From: CAZBBC01 sp964489835 | GTDB taxonomy: Bacteria > Calditrichota > Calditrichia > JAJRVZ01 | DNA length: 64,000 nucleotides | Direction: 5' to 3' | Assembly (NCBI GenBank): GCA_964489835.1 | Contig: CAZBBC010000002.1 | Coordinates: 53,621 to 117,620 of the forward strand | Shown here: one piece after another, positions 1 through 7,823 of the stretch | Numbering within the stretch: position 1 is the stretch's first letter | Layout: every line of letters starts with the position of its first letter | Position numbers and translations under genes: made by a program | The notes under the pieces: model-generated | Told to the model about the DNA's origin: nothing | The model's input: the letters and a program-made list of their open reading frames with translations, nothing else | Database searches by the model: none

Positions 1-15
1 AATACGTAAAGTGTA

Positions 16-40
16 GAGGCGCATTGCGATGCGCCTTTTT
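16..40 (+). terminator. Terminator-like hairpin with T-run
   Basis: AGGCGCAT and ATGCGCCT pair around a TGCG loop and are followed by a run of T, the shape of a rho-independent terminator. The same stem-loop recurs at 337-358 without the T-run, so it may instead be a dispersed repeat that happens to be followed by T. The gene it would terminate lies left of the window. Confidence 0.45.
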
Positions 41-53
41 GAGTATAGGGAAT

Positions 54-133
54 AGGGTATAAGGTATAAGGGTATAAGGGTATAAGGTGTAAGGGTATAA
101 GGGTATAAGGGTATAAGGGTATAAGGTATAGGG
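54..133. repeat. Short tandem repeat, about 10 bp unit
   Basis: About eight imperfect copies of GGGTATAAGG or its shortened form GTATAAGG stand head to tail. It is not in any coding frame. Such runs vary in copy number by slippage or may be an assembly-sensitive site. Confidence 0.8.
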
Positions 134-253
134 ATATTAGGAATTTGGAATTAGGAACTGGGAATCGAAAATGATTTGTATTGTCATCCTGTAAAGATCT
201 TTTTCTTTGTTCTAATCACGATTGATTTTGCGGCTATATAACCATAATTAAAG

Positions 254-358
254 AATCCCAAAGGGATTAAACATCGGTAGAGATAAAATAAAAACGCAAT
301 AATAAGAACACCGAAGGTGTTCAACATTGGTGGGCAGAGGCGCATTGCGATGCGTCTC
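254..358. repeat. Three short hairpins upstream of the ceramidase-like gene
   Basis: AATCCC-AAA-GGGATT (254-268) and GAACACC-GAA-GGTGTTC (306-322) are perfect stems with three-base loops, each followed by a similar AACAT(C/T)GG tail. GAGGCGCAT-TGCG-ATGCGTCTC (337-358) is a near copy of the hairpin at 16-40. The first two belong to the three-base-loop hairpin family that recurs through the window. Confidence 0.75.
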
Positions 359-438
359 GGAGGTGGGGAACAGGGATGTGTGGAACACATAGGGGCACAG
401 TGCGCCGCGCCTTCATATATTATTTTAGGAAAAGACCA

Positions 439-1836
439 ATGAAAAAGTTCAATTTTAAATACAGATTGCTTATTCTGATTTTAATACTATTATATAATAG
501 TTTTCCGCTTTTTTCACAGGATACCATGTGGCAGGTGGGGGTGGCCCGTGTGGACATAACACCCACTGACACATTATGGCTGGCCGGATATGCAGCCCGC
601 GATCATGCCGCGGAAGGGACTTTGCATCAGCTCTGGGCCAAAGCCATGGCTCTTCAGGATCGGAAAGGAAACCGCGCGGTATTGGTAACTACCGATATTT
701 TAGGATTTACCAAAAACATTTCTGATTATATCACCACCAGATGCGCGAAAGAATATGGACTTGAAAGATCACAAATCATACTCAGCAGTACACATACCCA
801 CACCGGTCCGGTCGTAAGGGAAGGTCTTTATATCATTTATCCTTTGACCAATGAACATATTGAGCGAATTGAAACCTATTCCGGTCAATTGGAAAACGAT
901 ATTGTTCGTGTTATCGGTCAAGCGTTTGAAAATATGACCACTGCTGAACTTTCTACCGCTAATGGTGTTGTCCGTTTTCAAGTCAACCGGCGAAACAACA
1001 ACGCCAAAACATTATCGGAGCAATCAGACCTTAATGGCCCGAATGATTTTGCCGTACCGGTTTTGCAGGTGCGTCGAAGAAATGGGAGTTTATTGGCTAC
1101 AGTCTTTGGTTACGCCTGTCATCCGACCGTTTTAAATTCTTATCAATGGTCGGGAGATTATCCGGGTTTTGCTCAATTGGCTTTAGAAGATAAGTTTCCG
1201 GGTACAACCGCTCTTTTCTTCCAGGGCTGTGGTGCCGATCAAAACCCACTCCCCCGTCGATCATTAAACCTTGCCCGCCAATATGGCCAGGAATTGGCGG
1301 CAGCGGTTGAGCGGGTCATTCATGATGAGTGCGAGTCTCTTGTCTCTGATCTGAGGACAGGTTATACAGAAGTTGACCTTGCCTTTAGTGAACCTCCCAC
1401 CCAACAAACGCTGGAAAAAATAGCAGCAGATTCTACTGTAAATTATAAACAAAAATGGGTACAAAAAATACTGAAAAAGTTAAATAAAGGAGAATCATTA
1501 CCAACCTCCTATCCCTATCCGATTCAGATCTGGAAATTGGGAAATCAGTCCATTTTTGCATTAGGTGGAGAAGTTGTGGTTGATTATGCGATTACTTTGA
1601 AACGATTATTTGGACAAAATGCCTTTGTGATGGGTTATTGTAATGATGTCATGGGCTATATTCCCTCCGTGCGTGTATTGCGTGAAGGCGGTTATGAGGG
1701 GGTAACATCACAGATCGTATACGACTTGCCCGGTACCTGGAAAGCAGATATCGAGGCAAAGATAATATATACTATTCTTCAATTAGCCAAAGAAACAGGA
1801 ATTGAACTTCCTGAATCACAAATAATATCAAACTAA
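439..1836 (+). CDS. Secreted neutral/alkaline ceramidase-like hydrolase
   Basis: About 465 residues. The ATG at 439 begins a basic, hydrophobic signal peptide (MKKFNFKYRLL... to FSQ); the open frame continues upstream to 376, but that part looks like repeat sequence. After cleavage comes WQVGVARVDITP, typical of the neutral/alkaline non-lysosomal ceramidase N-terminal domain. STHTHTGP and GYACHPT supply histidines expected for the zinc site. In characterised ceramidases the nucleophilic serine sits in a GDVSPN-like motif; here the matching segment is GCGADQNPLPR, without that serine. This is common in bacterial members of the domain, whose substrates are mostly unknown, so ceramide hydrolysis should not be assumed. 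The C-terminal immunoglobulin-like domain of true ceramidases is missing. Predicted periplasmic or secreted. No operon partner is evident. Confidence 0.8.
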   Translation: MKKFNFKYRLLILILILLYNSFPLFSQDTMWQVGVARVDITPTDTLWLAGYAARDHAAEGTLHQLWAKAMALQDRKGNRAVLVTTDILGFTKNISDYITTRCAKEYGLERSQIILSSTHTHTGPVVREGLYIIYPLTNEHIERIETYSGQLENDIVRVIGQAFENMTTAELSTANGVVRFQVNRRNNNAKTLSEQSDLNGPNDFAVPVLQVRRRNGSLLATVFGYACHPTVLNSYQWSGDYPGFAQLALEDKFPGTTALFFQGCGADQNPLPRRSLNLARQYGQELAAAVERVIHDECESLVSDLRTGYTEVDLAFSEPPTQQTLEKIAADSTVNYKQKWVQKILKKLNKGESLPTSYPYPIQIWKLGNQSIFALGGEVVVDYAITLKRLFGQNAFVMGYCNDVMGYIPSVRVLREGGYEGVTSQIVYDLPGTWKADIEAKIIYTILQLAKETGIELPESQIISN

Positions 1837-1970
1837 TTAAAAGACTCTAATAATTCTCACTTCACGATAGTATTACCACACCTCAATTACTGATAAAATT
1901 CTATAAAGTATATTGCAATGGATATCATATTGATTATATTTGAGCAAAGTATATAAAAATTATTTAATAA

Positions 1971-2249
1971 CCCGGTTTAATTTATGGTTTTGGTAAAACG
2001 ACTTTAAAATATCCGTATGAAGAAGATATAATTTATACTGCTTCAGGATATGGATTTTGTATAATGTCTGAATTTTTCTATAATATTTATAATAATTTCG
2101 ATATTGGTGTTGAGTTTGGCAACAGAAATTTTGAAACAAATAACCTGGAAGATGAAAATGGTAATAAATGGACTATGGATATAGTAGATAATTATACACC
2201 TATAAATCTTGATTTCTCAGGTTTTTTTTGCTGGAAAACTAATATATAG
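1971..2249 (+). pseudogene. Remnant of a possible outer-membrane or secreted protein
   Basis: The frame is open from just after a stop at 1968 to 2249, but has no convincing start: the first ATG is at 2064, and recognisable protein-like sequence lies upstream of it (GLIYGFGKTTLKYPYEED). Alternating aromatic and polar residues and the GFGKTTL segment recall beta-barrel strands, but I do not recognise a family. The surrounding 600 bases are AT-rich and otherwise empty, so I read this as an internal fragment of a lost gene. Confidence 0.3.
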
Positions 2250-2287
2250 ATTCAAATAAAAGAACAATTGTTTTTAATATTTATCGC

Positions 2288-2392
2288 CACATCAATTCAC
2301 TCAAGCGGACGCTTGGCTCGAGCGCTGAGTTCACGTAAAGCTCGTTGGTCAACAAAGCATTTTACAGGTGCCGCTTATGCCAAGCGTTAGCA
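2288..2392 (+). repeat. Integron attC-like site, left arm degraded
   Basis: The right end GCTTATGCCAAGCGTTAGCA carries a GTTAG core, and the left side ATTCACTCAAGCGGAC resembles the left arm of attC sites. The expected TAAC of the left core is not seen. It lies just upstream of a MazEF pair, with a better attC site on the other side (3077-3136), which supports the cassette reading. Confidence 0.5.
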
Positions 2393-2415
2393 TGTACTTT
2401 TTATATTTTCGATAT

Positions 2416-2444
2416 TTTGTATTGAATATCTAAAATTATATTTG
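2416..2444 (+). promoter_or_regulatory. Bacteroidota-type promoter for mazEF
   Basis: TTTG (2416-2419), 17 bases, then TATATTTG (2437-2444) matches the Bacteroidota primary sigma consensus TTTG / TAnnTTTG with a slightly short spacer. GATATT (2411-2416) and AATATC (2425-2430) form an inverted repeat overlapping it, a plausible operator for autoregulation by the MazE-MazF complex. The mazE ATG is at 2477. Confidence 0.5.
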
Positions 2445-2476
2445 TATCATCATTGTATAAACAATGGCGAAATGAT

Positions 2477-2719
2477 ATGAGAACTAAAATTCAAAAATGG
2501 GGTAATAGTTTAGCATTACGAATTCCTATATCTTTTGCTAAAGAGACCAATCTTAAGAATGGTTCTTTTGTTAACTTAAGCCTTATCGAAGGAAAACTTG
2601 TTGCCAAGCCCCTTAAAGAAAAAGAGTATTCTCTTAAAGAACTACTTGGTAAAATAAATAAGGATAATCTTCATAGAGAATTTGACAGTGGAAATGCTAT
2701 TGGAAATGAGATATGGTAA
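2477..2719 (+). CDS. mazE: MazE-family antitoxin (AbrB/SpoVT fold)
   Basis: 80 residues if started at ATG 2477, which gives the classic MazE beginning MRTKIQKWGNSLALRIP; the frame extends to 2453, but the extra eight residues do not belong to the family. MazE is the labile antitoxin: its N-terminal swapped-hairpin AbrB domain binds DNA and its acidic C-terminal tail binds and blocks the MazF ribonuclease. The stop codon overlaps the mazF start, as usual for translationally coupled pairs. The attC-like sequences on both sides suggest the pair was captured as an integron cassette, where toxin-antitoxin modules stabilise the array. Confidence 0.9.
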   Translation: MRTKIQKWGNSLALRIPISFAKETNLKNGSFVNLSLIEGKLVAKPLKEKEYSLKELLGKINKDNLHREFDSGNAIGNEIW

Positions 2720-3060
2720 AAGGAAAATCATATATTCCCGATAGAGGAGATGTTATTTGGATATCACTCAAGCCACAATCTGGCCACGAACAATCAGGAC
2801 GTCGTCCCGCCTTAGTTCTTTCCCCTTCTTCATATAATAGTAAAGTTGGTCTGTCAATATTATGTCCAATAACAAATCAGATTAAAGGTTATCCCTTTGA
2901 GGTTCTATTACCAAAAAGTTTAAAAGTTAGCGGTGTGGCACTATCTGATCAAGTCAAAAATTTAGATTGGCGTTCAAGAAAAGCCGAGTATATTTGTACC
3001 CTTCCTGAAAAGATCACAGCAGAGGTATTGAATAAGTTAAACACGTTATTTGACATTTAG
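2713..3060 (+). CDS. mazF: MazF/PemK-family endoribonuclease toxin
   Basis: 115 residues. It begins in the last codons of mazE (7-base overlap). The sequence shows the MazF SH3-like fold signature: YIPDRGDVIWISLKPQSG with the catalytic-site GxEQxGRRPALVLSP stretch (here GHEQSGRRPALVLSPSSYN), then LCPITNQ, and SDQVKNLDWRSR near the end. MazF enzymes cleave mRNA at short specific sequences and arrest growth when the antitoxin is degraded. Length and motifs are complete, so it is probably functional. A second, different MazEF pair lies at 62629-63213, so the two are not recent duplicates. Confidence 0.92.
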   Translation: MVKGKSYIPDRGDVIWISLKPQSGHEQSGRRPALVLSPSSYNSKVGLSILCPITNQIKGYPFEVLLPKSLKVSGVALSDQVKNLDWRSRKAEYICTLPEKITAEVLNKLNTLFDI

Positions 3061-3076
3061 TATTTTAATGGCACAT

Positions 3077-3136
3077 GCTAACAAAGCCACTTAAGCGGAT
3101 CCGGCTGCGCCGGACCGCTTACTGGCAACGTTATAT
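3077..3136 (+). repeat. Integron attC site downstream of mazEF
   Basis: GCTAAC at the left and GTTATAT at the right bound two imperfectly complementary arms: AAAGCCACTTAAGCGG pairs with CCGCTTACTGGCAAC, and the left arm carries an extra unpaired base as in true attC sites. The centre is a TCCGGC-TGC-GCCGGA hairpin with a three-base loop. At 60 bp it lies within the normal attC size range. Confidence 0.7.
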
Positions 3137-3291
3137 GGCTGGATAAGCAATATACATAGGTGATGAATACCATTAGCATTGTCAAATCTGGTGTAATTAA
3201 AGCATAATGCAAGTATTGTTGTTTCAAACATTGCCATACAAGGTGTATATTTTTTTTATTTTAGCCGAAAATTATTCATTGAAGGGATCGC

Positions 3292-3711
3292 GTGATGGAT
3301 AAACCAAAACAGATCAACATTATACAAAGGTTGATATTGGCTTTTAGTATATTGGTTCTGATATTTGTACTTTTTGGGCTGTATGTTTTTTATGGTATCC
3401 ATACCGTTTCCAATTTGACCCACATAATTCATAATCATCCTTTAGTTGTATCAAACACAGCCCTTCAATCGAATATTTCTATTATGAAAATGAACCTTAA
3501 CATGAAGGATGTGGTACTTTTGAATTCACAATCAGAAATCAACCGTACTATTAAGGCAACCAATGAGCAGGAAAGGCAAGTTTACAAGTATCTTGATATA
3601 GTAAAGGAGAGGATAATAGGTAGTGAAGGCAAGATGCTTGAAGATGAGGCCCGAATAGTATTTGGAAATTGGCGGCCGATTCGAGAAGCCCTGCCCATCA
3701 AAATAACTTAA
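3292..3711 (+). pseudogene. Truncated four-helix-bundle sensory receptor
   Basis: 139 residues, GTG or ATG start at 3292/3295. A short basic N-terminus is followed by a transmembrane helix (roughly 14-34, LILAFSILVLIFVLFGLYVF) and a periplasmic helical region with HNHPLVVSNTALQSN and KDVVLLNS, typical of the MCP-type four-helix bundle sensor domains of histidine kinases and chemoreceptors. It stops at NWRPIREALP, where the family normally continues with the fourth helix, a second membrane helix and HAMP. No signalling domain follows in any frame before 3881. It is therefore the N-terminal stub of a lost sensor, next to a complete hybrid kinase with a different (Cache-type) sensor. Confidence 0.7.
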
Positions 3712-3759
3712 TTAAAAATAACTTCAAAACACAAGTCCTTTGCGTTCTCTGTAGGACCT

Positions 3760-3860
3760 CTTCTCCAACTAAATTGGAGAAGAACCGTATACCTTTAACC
3801 TGTCACCAGATATCTCCTAATCAAGCTTTGACTCGATTAGGGTAGCAATCTCGATGTGAC
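3760..3860 (+). promoter_or_regulatory. Structured leader upstream of the hybrid kinase
   Basis: Two good stems lie in the 168-base gap: CTTCTCCAA / TTGGAGAAG (3760-3782, five-base loop) and CCTAATC / GATTAGG (3816-3841). GTCAC (3802-3806) can pair with GTGAC (3856-3860) around the second stem, giving a closed multi-stem element 20 bases before the kinase ATG at 3881. A regulatory RNA or attenuator is possible. It lacks the conserved sequences of the c-di-GMP-I riboswitch that I would expect, so I do not name a class. Confidence 0.3.
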
Positions 3861-3880
3861 GGAAATGGCGGGAGAAGAAA

Positions 3881-6800
3881 ATGAAGATAGCCAATAAAAT
3901 AAGCGTTTCTTTTCTTGTAACGGGTTTTGGGCTTACAGCTATTGGGGGTTTCGCCTTATACAAAATATCGGAAATCAACCTGAAAAACGAGATATTCAGG
4001 CATTTAGAGGCAACTGCCGAATCAAGAACACTCCATATAGAGACATTCCTGAATATGCAAAAAGAGGAGATAATACAGTTATCCCAAAGTATAGTTCTTG
4101 AGAATTTTTTGCGTACAAACCAACAGGATCCGGATTACATGGATAAATTTGATATGGCTGAAAGGAGGTTGGAGAGCACAGAAAAGGTCAGTAAATATAT
4201 AGATGAGGTTTTTGTTCTCAATGCAAAGGGAAAAACTGTTGCCTCCAGCGATAGAAGCAAAATCGGGCTGGACAAGTCCACTGATGCCTATTTTTTGGGA
4301 GCAAAATCAGGACCGTACGTTAAAGATGCCTATCTTTCCAAAACAACGGGGCAGAAATCGATTGCTGTTTCTGCTCCGATTAAAGACAGAGAAACAAAGG
4401 CCCTTCTGGGTGTAGCTGTTGGCAGGATTAACTTAAGCAAGTTAGATGAAATAACTGCCCGCAGGACCGGGCTGGGCAAAACCGGGGAGATCTATGTGCT
4501 AAACAGACATGGCTATATGATAACCGCTTCCCGTTTCATAAATGATACCTTCCTTAAACTGAAAGTTGATACTGAAAACGCAAGAAAATGTTTAGAAGAT
4601 CTCAGAAAATTCGGCAAAAAAACGCATGAGCATGAAGCTTTTGTATATACGGATTATAGAGGCATTGAGGTTCTTGGTGTCCATGACCATATCCCTGAGA
4701 TGCAATGGGGGATTCTTGTAGAGATTGATAAATCTGAGTCCCTTGCCCCTCTAAATCAAATGAAGGTCACCTTTCTTATTATAATGTTTTCTGTCCCATT
4801 GGCGGCATGGTTGATAGGCATTTATATTTCAAGATTTATAACAGGGCCTGTTCGAAAACTTCATGAAGGAACTGAGATAATAGGCCGGGGTAATCTGGAT
4901 TATCAAGTAGGCACTGACTCGAGAGACGAAATCGGCCAACTCTCAAGGGCCTTTGACAAAATGACAGGGGATTTGAAGAAGACTACAATATCGGTAGGTG
5001 AACTTAATAAAGAGATTGCCGAGCGCAAGCGGACGGAAGAGAAACTACGTGAGAACGAAGAAAAGTACAGGGTGCTTTTTGAGAAAAGCACTCTGGGTAT
5101 TCTCATTACCGATATTGAAACTGGACTGTTTCTAGATGCTAATCCATCCTTTTGTCAAATGCTCGGATATTTAAAAGTAGAATTGCTGCAGTTGGGTATA
5201 GCGAGCATACACCCAAAGGACTCGCTGGATTATCTGATGACGGATATCAAGTCTCAGAAACAAGGTGAACAGCCGATATCTCGCTCGATTCCGTGCCTGC
5301 GGAAAGATGGTACAGTTTTCTATGCTGACATCGTTGGTGCTAATACCATCATAAATGGGCGGATGTGCATCGTGGGCTTCTTCATAGATGTTACCGAAAT
5401 CATGCAGGCAAAGGAGGAATTGCACAGAAAATCTAAGGCCATGGAAGTTGCAATGGATGGTTTGGCGATTTTTAGTCATGATGAAAAGTGCATCTATGCG
5501 AATGCCGCTTATGCGAAAATATATGGATACAACCACCCTAACGAACTTTTAAATAAAAACTGGAAAATACTTTACGATGAAAAAGAACTCCATAGACTTG
5601 AAAATGTCCTATTGCCTGAATTAGAGCAGCAAGGCAAATGGCGTGGCGAGGTGACCGGCAAAAAAAAGAATGGAACGCTATTTCCCCTGGAAATTTCAGC
5701 GAACGGGTTGGATCAAGGCGATCTGATTTCCGTGGTTCGTGATATCACAGATCGCAAGCAGAAAGAGGAGGAAGTAAAGGAGGCTAAAGAGATTGCGGAG
5801 GCTGCTAATGTCGCTAAGAGTGAGTTCCTTGCCAACATGAGCCACGAGATTCGCACGCCCATGAACGGTATCATCGGCATGACGGACCTGGTCCTGGACA
5901 CCGATCTGACCCTAGATCAGCGGAAATATCTGGAAATGGCGAAGATGTCAGCAGATTCGCTCCTGGCACTGATCAATGACATCCTGGATTTTTCCAAAAT
6001 TGAAGCCGGGAAAATGGAGCTGGAAGCGATCGATTTTAATCTGCGCGTTACACTTGAAAATGCGACCGACACCCTGGCGTTGAAGGCCCAGGAAAAGGGT
6101 TTGGAGTTGGCCTGCCACATCCGACCGGATGTTCCCACCGCTTTAATCGGCGACCCGGGTAGGCTGCGCCAGATTATCGTCAATATAGCGGGGAATTCTC
6201 TTAAATTTACCGAGGAAGGCGAAATTGTGATCCGGGTTGAAATGGAATCCGAAACGGACGATTCGGTGAATCTCCATTTCATGGTAGCGGACACCGGCAT
6301 CGGGATTCCTAAAGACAAATTGGATTCAATTTTCAAAAGTTTCGAACAGGTGGATGGTTCAACCGTGAGAAAGTACGGCGGCACGGGCTTGGGGCTATCA
6401 ATAACCAGACAGTTTGTTGAAATGATGGGTGGAGAGATATACGTGGAGAGCCCGAACAGGCTTCGATTGGAGGAGGATTCCAATATCCCTGCCTGCGCCG
6501 AGGCTTCGGCAGGCAGTAAAAATCTTAACAATCGTCAATCTAAGGGGGGTCCCGGCAGCATTTTCCATTTTACTATCCGGTTTGAACTAAGCCGCTTGAA
6601 GGACATCAGTTTTACGTGTCCCAAACCGCTGGATCTTTCGGGAATGCCGGTTCTCATTGTGGACGACAATTACACCAACCGTATTCTGCTCCAGGAAATG
6701 ATAACATCCTGGGGTCTTGTTCCAACTATTGCAGCCAATGGTAAGGAAGCGCTTGATCGTTTCAACGAGGCCTCTGCTTCAGGAACGCCGTATCGATTGA

Positions 6801-7522
6801 TTTTATTGGATATGCAGATGCCGGAAATGGATGGCTTTGATGTAGCCAAAATAATCAAGGACGCTCCTTCGGGAAAAGATGTAAAAATTATCATGCTTTC
6901 TTCCATAGGGCAGAGGGGCGACTCCGATCGCTGCAAAGAGGTCGGCATTTCAGGGTATCTGCCCAAACCCATAAAGCAATCGGATCTGTTTGACGCCATC
7001 GTGATGACCATGGGGCTTTCCTCAGAAGAAACGCCGGCGGTCATCACTCGTCACAAAGTTTATGAAACGCGGGAAAGTTTCAATATCCTGCTGGCTGAGG
7101 ACAACTTGATAAACCAGACCCTGGCTGTAAGGCTTTTGGAGACAAGAGGACACCGGGTTACCCTGGCATCAAACGGGATAGAGACTGTTGAGGCGTTTAA
7201 AAAGGGAGATTTCGATCTGATTCTCATGGATATCCAGATGCCGGAAATGGACGGGTATGAAGCCACGAGGGAAATAAGAAAATTGGAAGACGGAAGTCAG
7301 GCAAAACAAACACCAACCACCAATCCGCCAGAGGCGGACAAGTCAACAATAGGCAACAGGCAATCCAAAATCCAAAGGGTTCCTATCGTCGCCATGACGG
7401 CCCATGTCATGAAGGGTGATCGGGAAAAATGCCTTGAGGCGGGTATGGATGATTATATCTCCAAACCCATCAAGTCGGAGGTGCTTTATAGTGTCATCAA
7501 TAAAGTTGCCCATAAATCGTAG
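3881..7522 (+). CDS. Hybrid sensor histidine kinase with two receiver domains
   Basis: 1213 residues. Order: transmembrane helix (about 8-27); periplasmic double-Cache sensor (about 30-290); second membrane helix (about 295-318); HAMP; two PAS domains (about 388-510 and 515-630), the second closing with the S-V-V-R-D-I-T-D-R-K motif; HisKA with FLANMSHEIRTPMNG, phospho-accepting His near 654; HATPase with DTGIGIP and GTGLGLSI; receiver 1 (PVLIVDDN, phospho-Asp in LILLDMQMPEMDG near 977); receiver 2 (NILLAEDN, phospho-Asp in LILMDIQMPEMDG near 1117, later IVAMTAH and SKPI). Expected role: sensing a small periplasmic ligand and relaying phosphate through both receivers. The UAG at 7520-7522 is followed in the same frame by an HPt domain. 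Two low-complexity, palindrome-bearing inserts interrupt the C-terminal half (6489-6516, 7324-7338) without breaking the frame. No cognate regulator is adjacent. Confidence 0.92.
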   Translation: MKIANKISVSFLVTGFGLTAIGGFALYKISEINLKNEIFRHLEATAESRTLHIETFLNMQKEEIIQLSQSIVLENFLRTNQQDPDYMDKFDMAERRLESTEKVSKYIDEVFVLNAKGKTVASSDRSKIGLDKSTDAYFLGAKSGPYVKDAYLSKTTGQKSIAVSAPIKDRETKALLGVAVGRINLSKLDEITARRTGLGKTGEIYVLNRHGYMITASRFINDTFLKLKVDTENARKCLEDLRKFGKKTHEHEAFVYTDYRGIEVLGVHDHIPEMQWGILVEIDKSESLAPLNQMKVTFLIIMFSVPLAAWLIGIYISRFITGPVRKLHEGTEIIGRGNLDYQVGTDSRDEIGQLSRAFDKMTGDLKKTTISVGELNKEIAERKRTEEKLRENEEKYRVLFEKSTLGILITDIETGLFLDANPSFCQMLGYLKVELLQLGIASIHPKDSLDYLMTDIKSQKQGEQPISRSIPCLRKDGTVFYADIVGANTIINGRMCIVGFFIDVTEIMQAKEELHRKSKAMEVAMDGLAIFSHDEKCIYANAAYAKIYGYNHPNELLNKNWKILYDEKELHRLENVLLPELEQQGKWRGEVTGKKKNGTLFPLEISANGLDQGDLISVVRDITDRKQKEEEVKEAKEIAEAANVAKSEFLANMSHEIRTPMNGIIGMTDLVLDTDLTLDQRKYLEMAKMSADSLLALINDILDFSKIEAGKMELEAIDFNLRVTLENATDTLALKAQEKGLELACHIRPDVPTALIGDPGRLRQIIVNIAGNSLKFTEEGEIVIRVEMESETDDSVNLHFMVADTGIGIPKDKLDSIFKSFEQVDGSTVRKYGGTGLGLSITRQFVEMMGGEIYVESPNRLRLEEDSNIPACAEASAGSKNLNNRQSKGGPGSIFHFTIRFELSRLKDISFTCPKPLDLSGMPVLIVDDNYTNRILLQEMITSWGLVPTIAANGKEALDRFNEASASGTPYRLILLDMQMPEMDGFDVAKIIKDAPSGKDVKIIMLSSIGQRGDSDRCKEVGISGYLPKPIKQSDLFDAIVMTMGLSSEETPAVITRHKVYETRESFNILLAEDNLINQTLAVRLLETRGHRVTLASNGIETVEAFKKGDFDLILMDIQMPEMDGYEATREIRKLEDGSQAKQTPTTNPPEADKSTIGNRQSKIQRVPIVAMTAHVMKGDREKCLEAGMDDYISKPIKSEVLYSVINKVAHKS
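6489..6516. repeat. Palindromic element inserted in frame in the kinase
   Basis: CTGCCTGC ... GCAGGCAG flank an inner CCGA-GGCT-TCGG stem. It encodes part of an alanine/serine-rich stretch between the HATPase domain and receiver 1 and is followed by codons for NNRQSK. Related kinases normally run straight from VES through a short glycine-rich link to FHFT here, so roughly 25 residues look inserted. Confidence 0.6.
7324..7338. repeat. Second in-frame palindrome, inside receiver 2
   Basis: TCCGCC-AGA-GGCGGA is a perfect six-base stem with a three-base loop. It lies in a threonine/proline-rich loop of about 30 residues between EIRKLE and RVPIVAMTAH of the second receiver domain, where a few residues are usual. 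The segment ends with codons for GNRQSKIQ, echoing NNRQSK at the first insert, so the two inserts share sequence. Confidence 0.6.
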
Positions 7523-7804
7523 AGTGAAAAAGAACGAAAACAGCCACAGTCCTTACAAGACTCAAAAACCTTTTCTCCAAAGACTTTTGACCTGTCCAGT
7601 GCCATGGAGACAGTTTCAGGTGATGAAGATCTTTTCCGGGAAATCACCGGCATGTTCATAGAAAGCTGTTCAGATCATATAGCCAGGATCAAGGAAGGAA
7701 TTACAGGAAACGATGCCGGTATCCTTGAGAGAGAAACCCACAGCCTGAAAGGTGCTGTAGGCAATTTCGGCGCTAAGGAAGTATACGAAATGTTAGGCAA
7801 TTAA
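7523..7804 (+). pseudogene. HPt domain cut off by an in-frame UAG and truncated
   Basis: The frame of the hybrid kinase continues without shift beyond its UAG stop. A linker of about 27 residues leads to SAMETVSGDEDLFREI and the HPt signature ETHSLKGAVGNFGA, whose histidine would accept phosphate from the receivers. The domain ends at EVYEMLGN with UAA, before the last helices. There is an ATG at 7604 but no ribosome binding site before it, and it would start inside the domain. So this is the detached tail of the kinase gene, unless the UAG is read through. The next gene starts 20 bases later with its own binding site. Confidence 0.75.
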
Positions 7805-7823
7805 ATTAAAAAAGAGGTGAATT

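Noticed and set aside
54..133. CRISPR array
   Set aside because: The repeat unit is about 10 bases with no spacers and no cas genes occur in the window; it is a simple tandem repeat.
2064..2249. A real small gene of 61 codons
   Set aside because: Protein-like sequence continues upstream of its ATG to a stop at 1968, so the ATG is internal to a fragment.
3802..3865. c-di-GMP-I (GEMM) riboswitch before the hybrid kinase
   Set aside because: GGGTAGC and a neighbouring stem recall its 3' part, but the conserved GCAAACC and GACGCAAAGC segments are absent.
5917..6531. 204-residue open frame on the minus strand inside the kinase
   Set aside because: It is the complement of the conserved HisKA/HATPase coding region, whose frame is certain from motifs.
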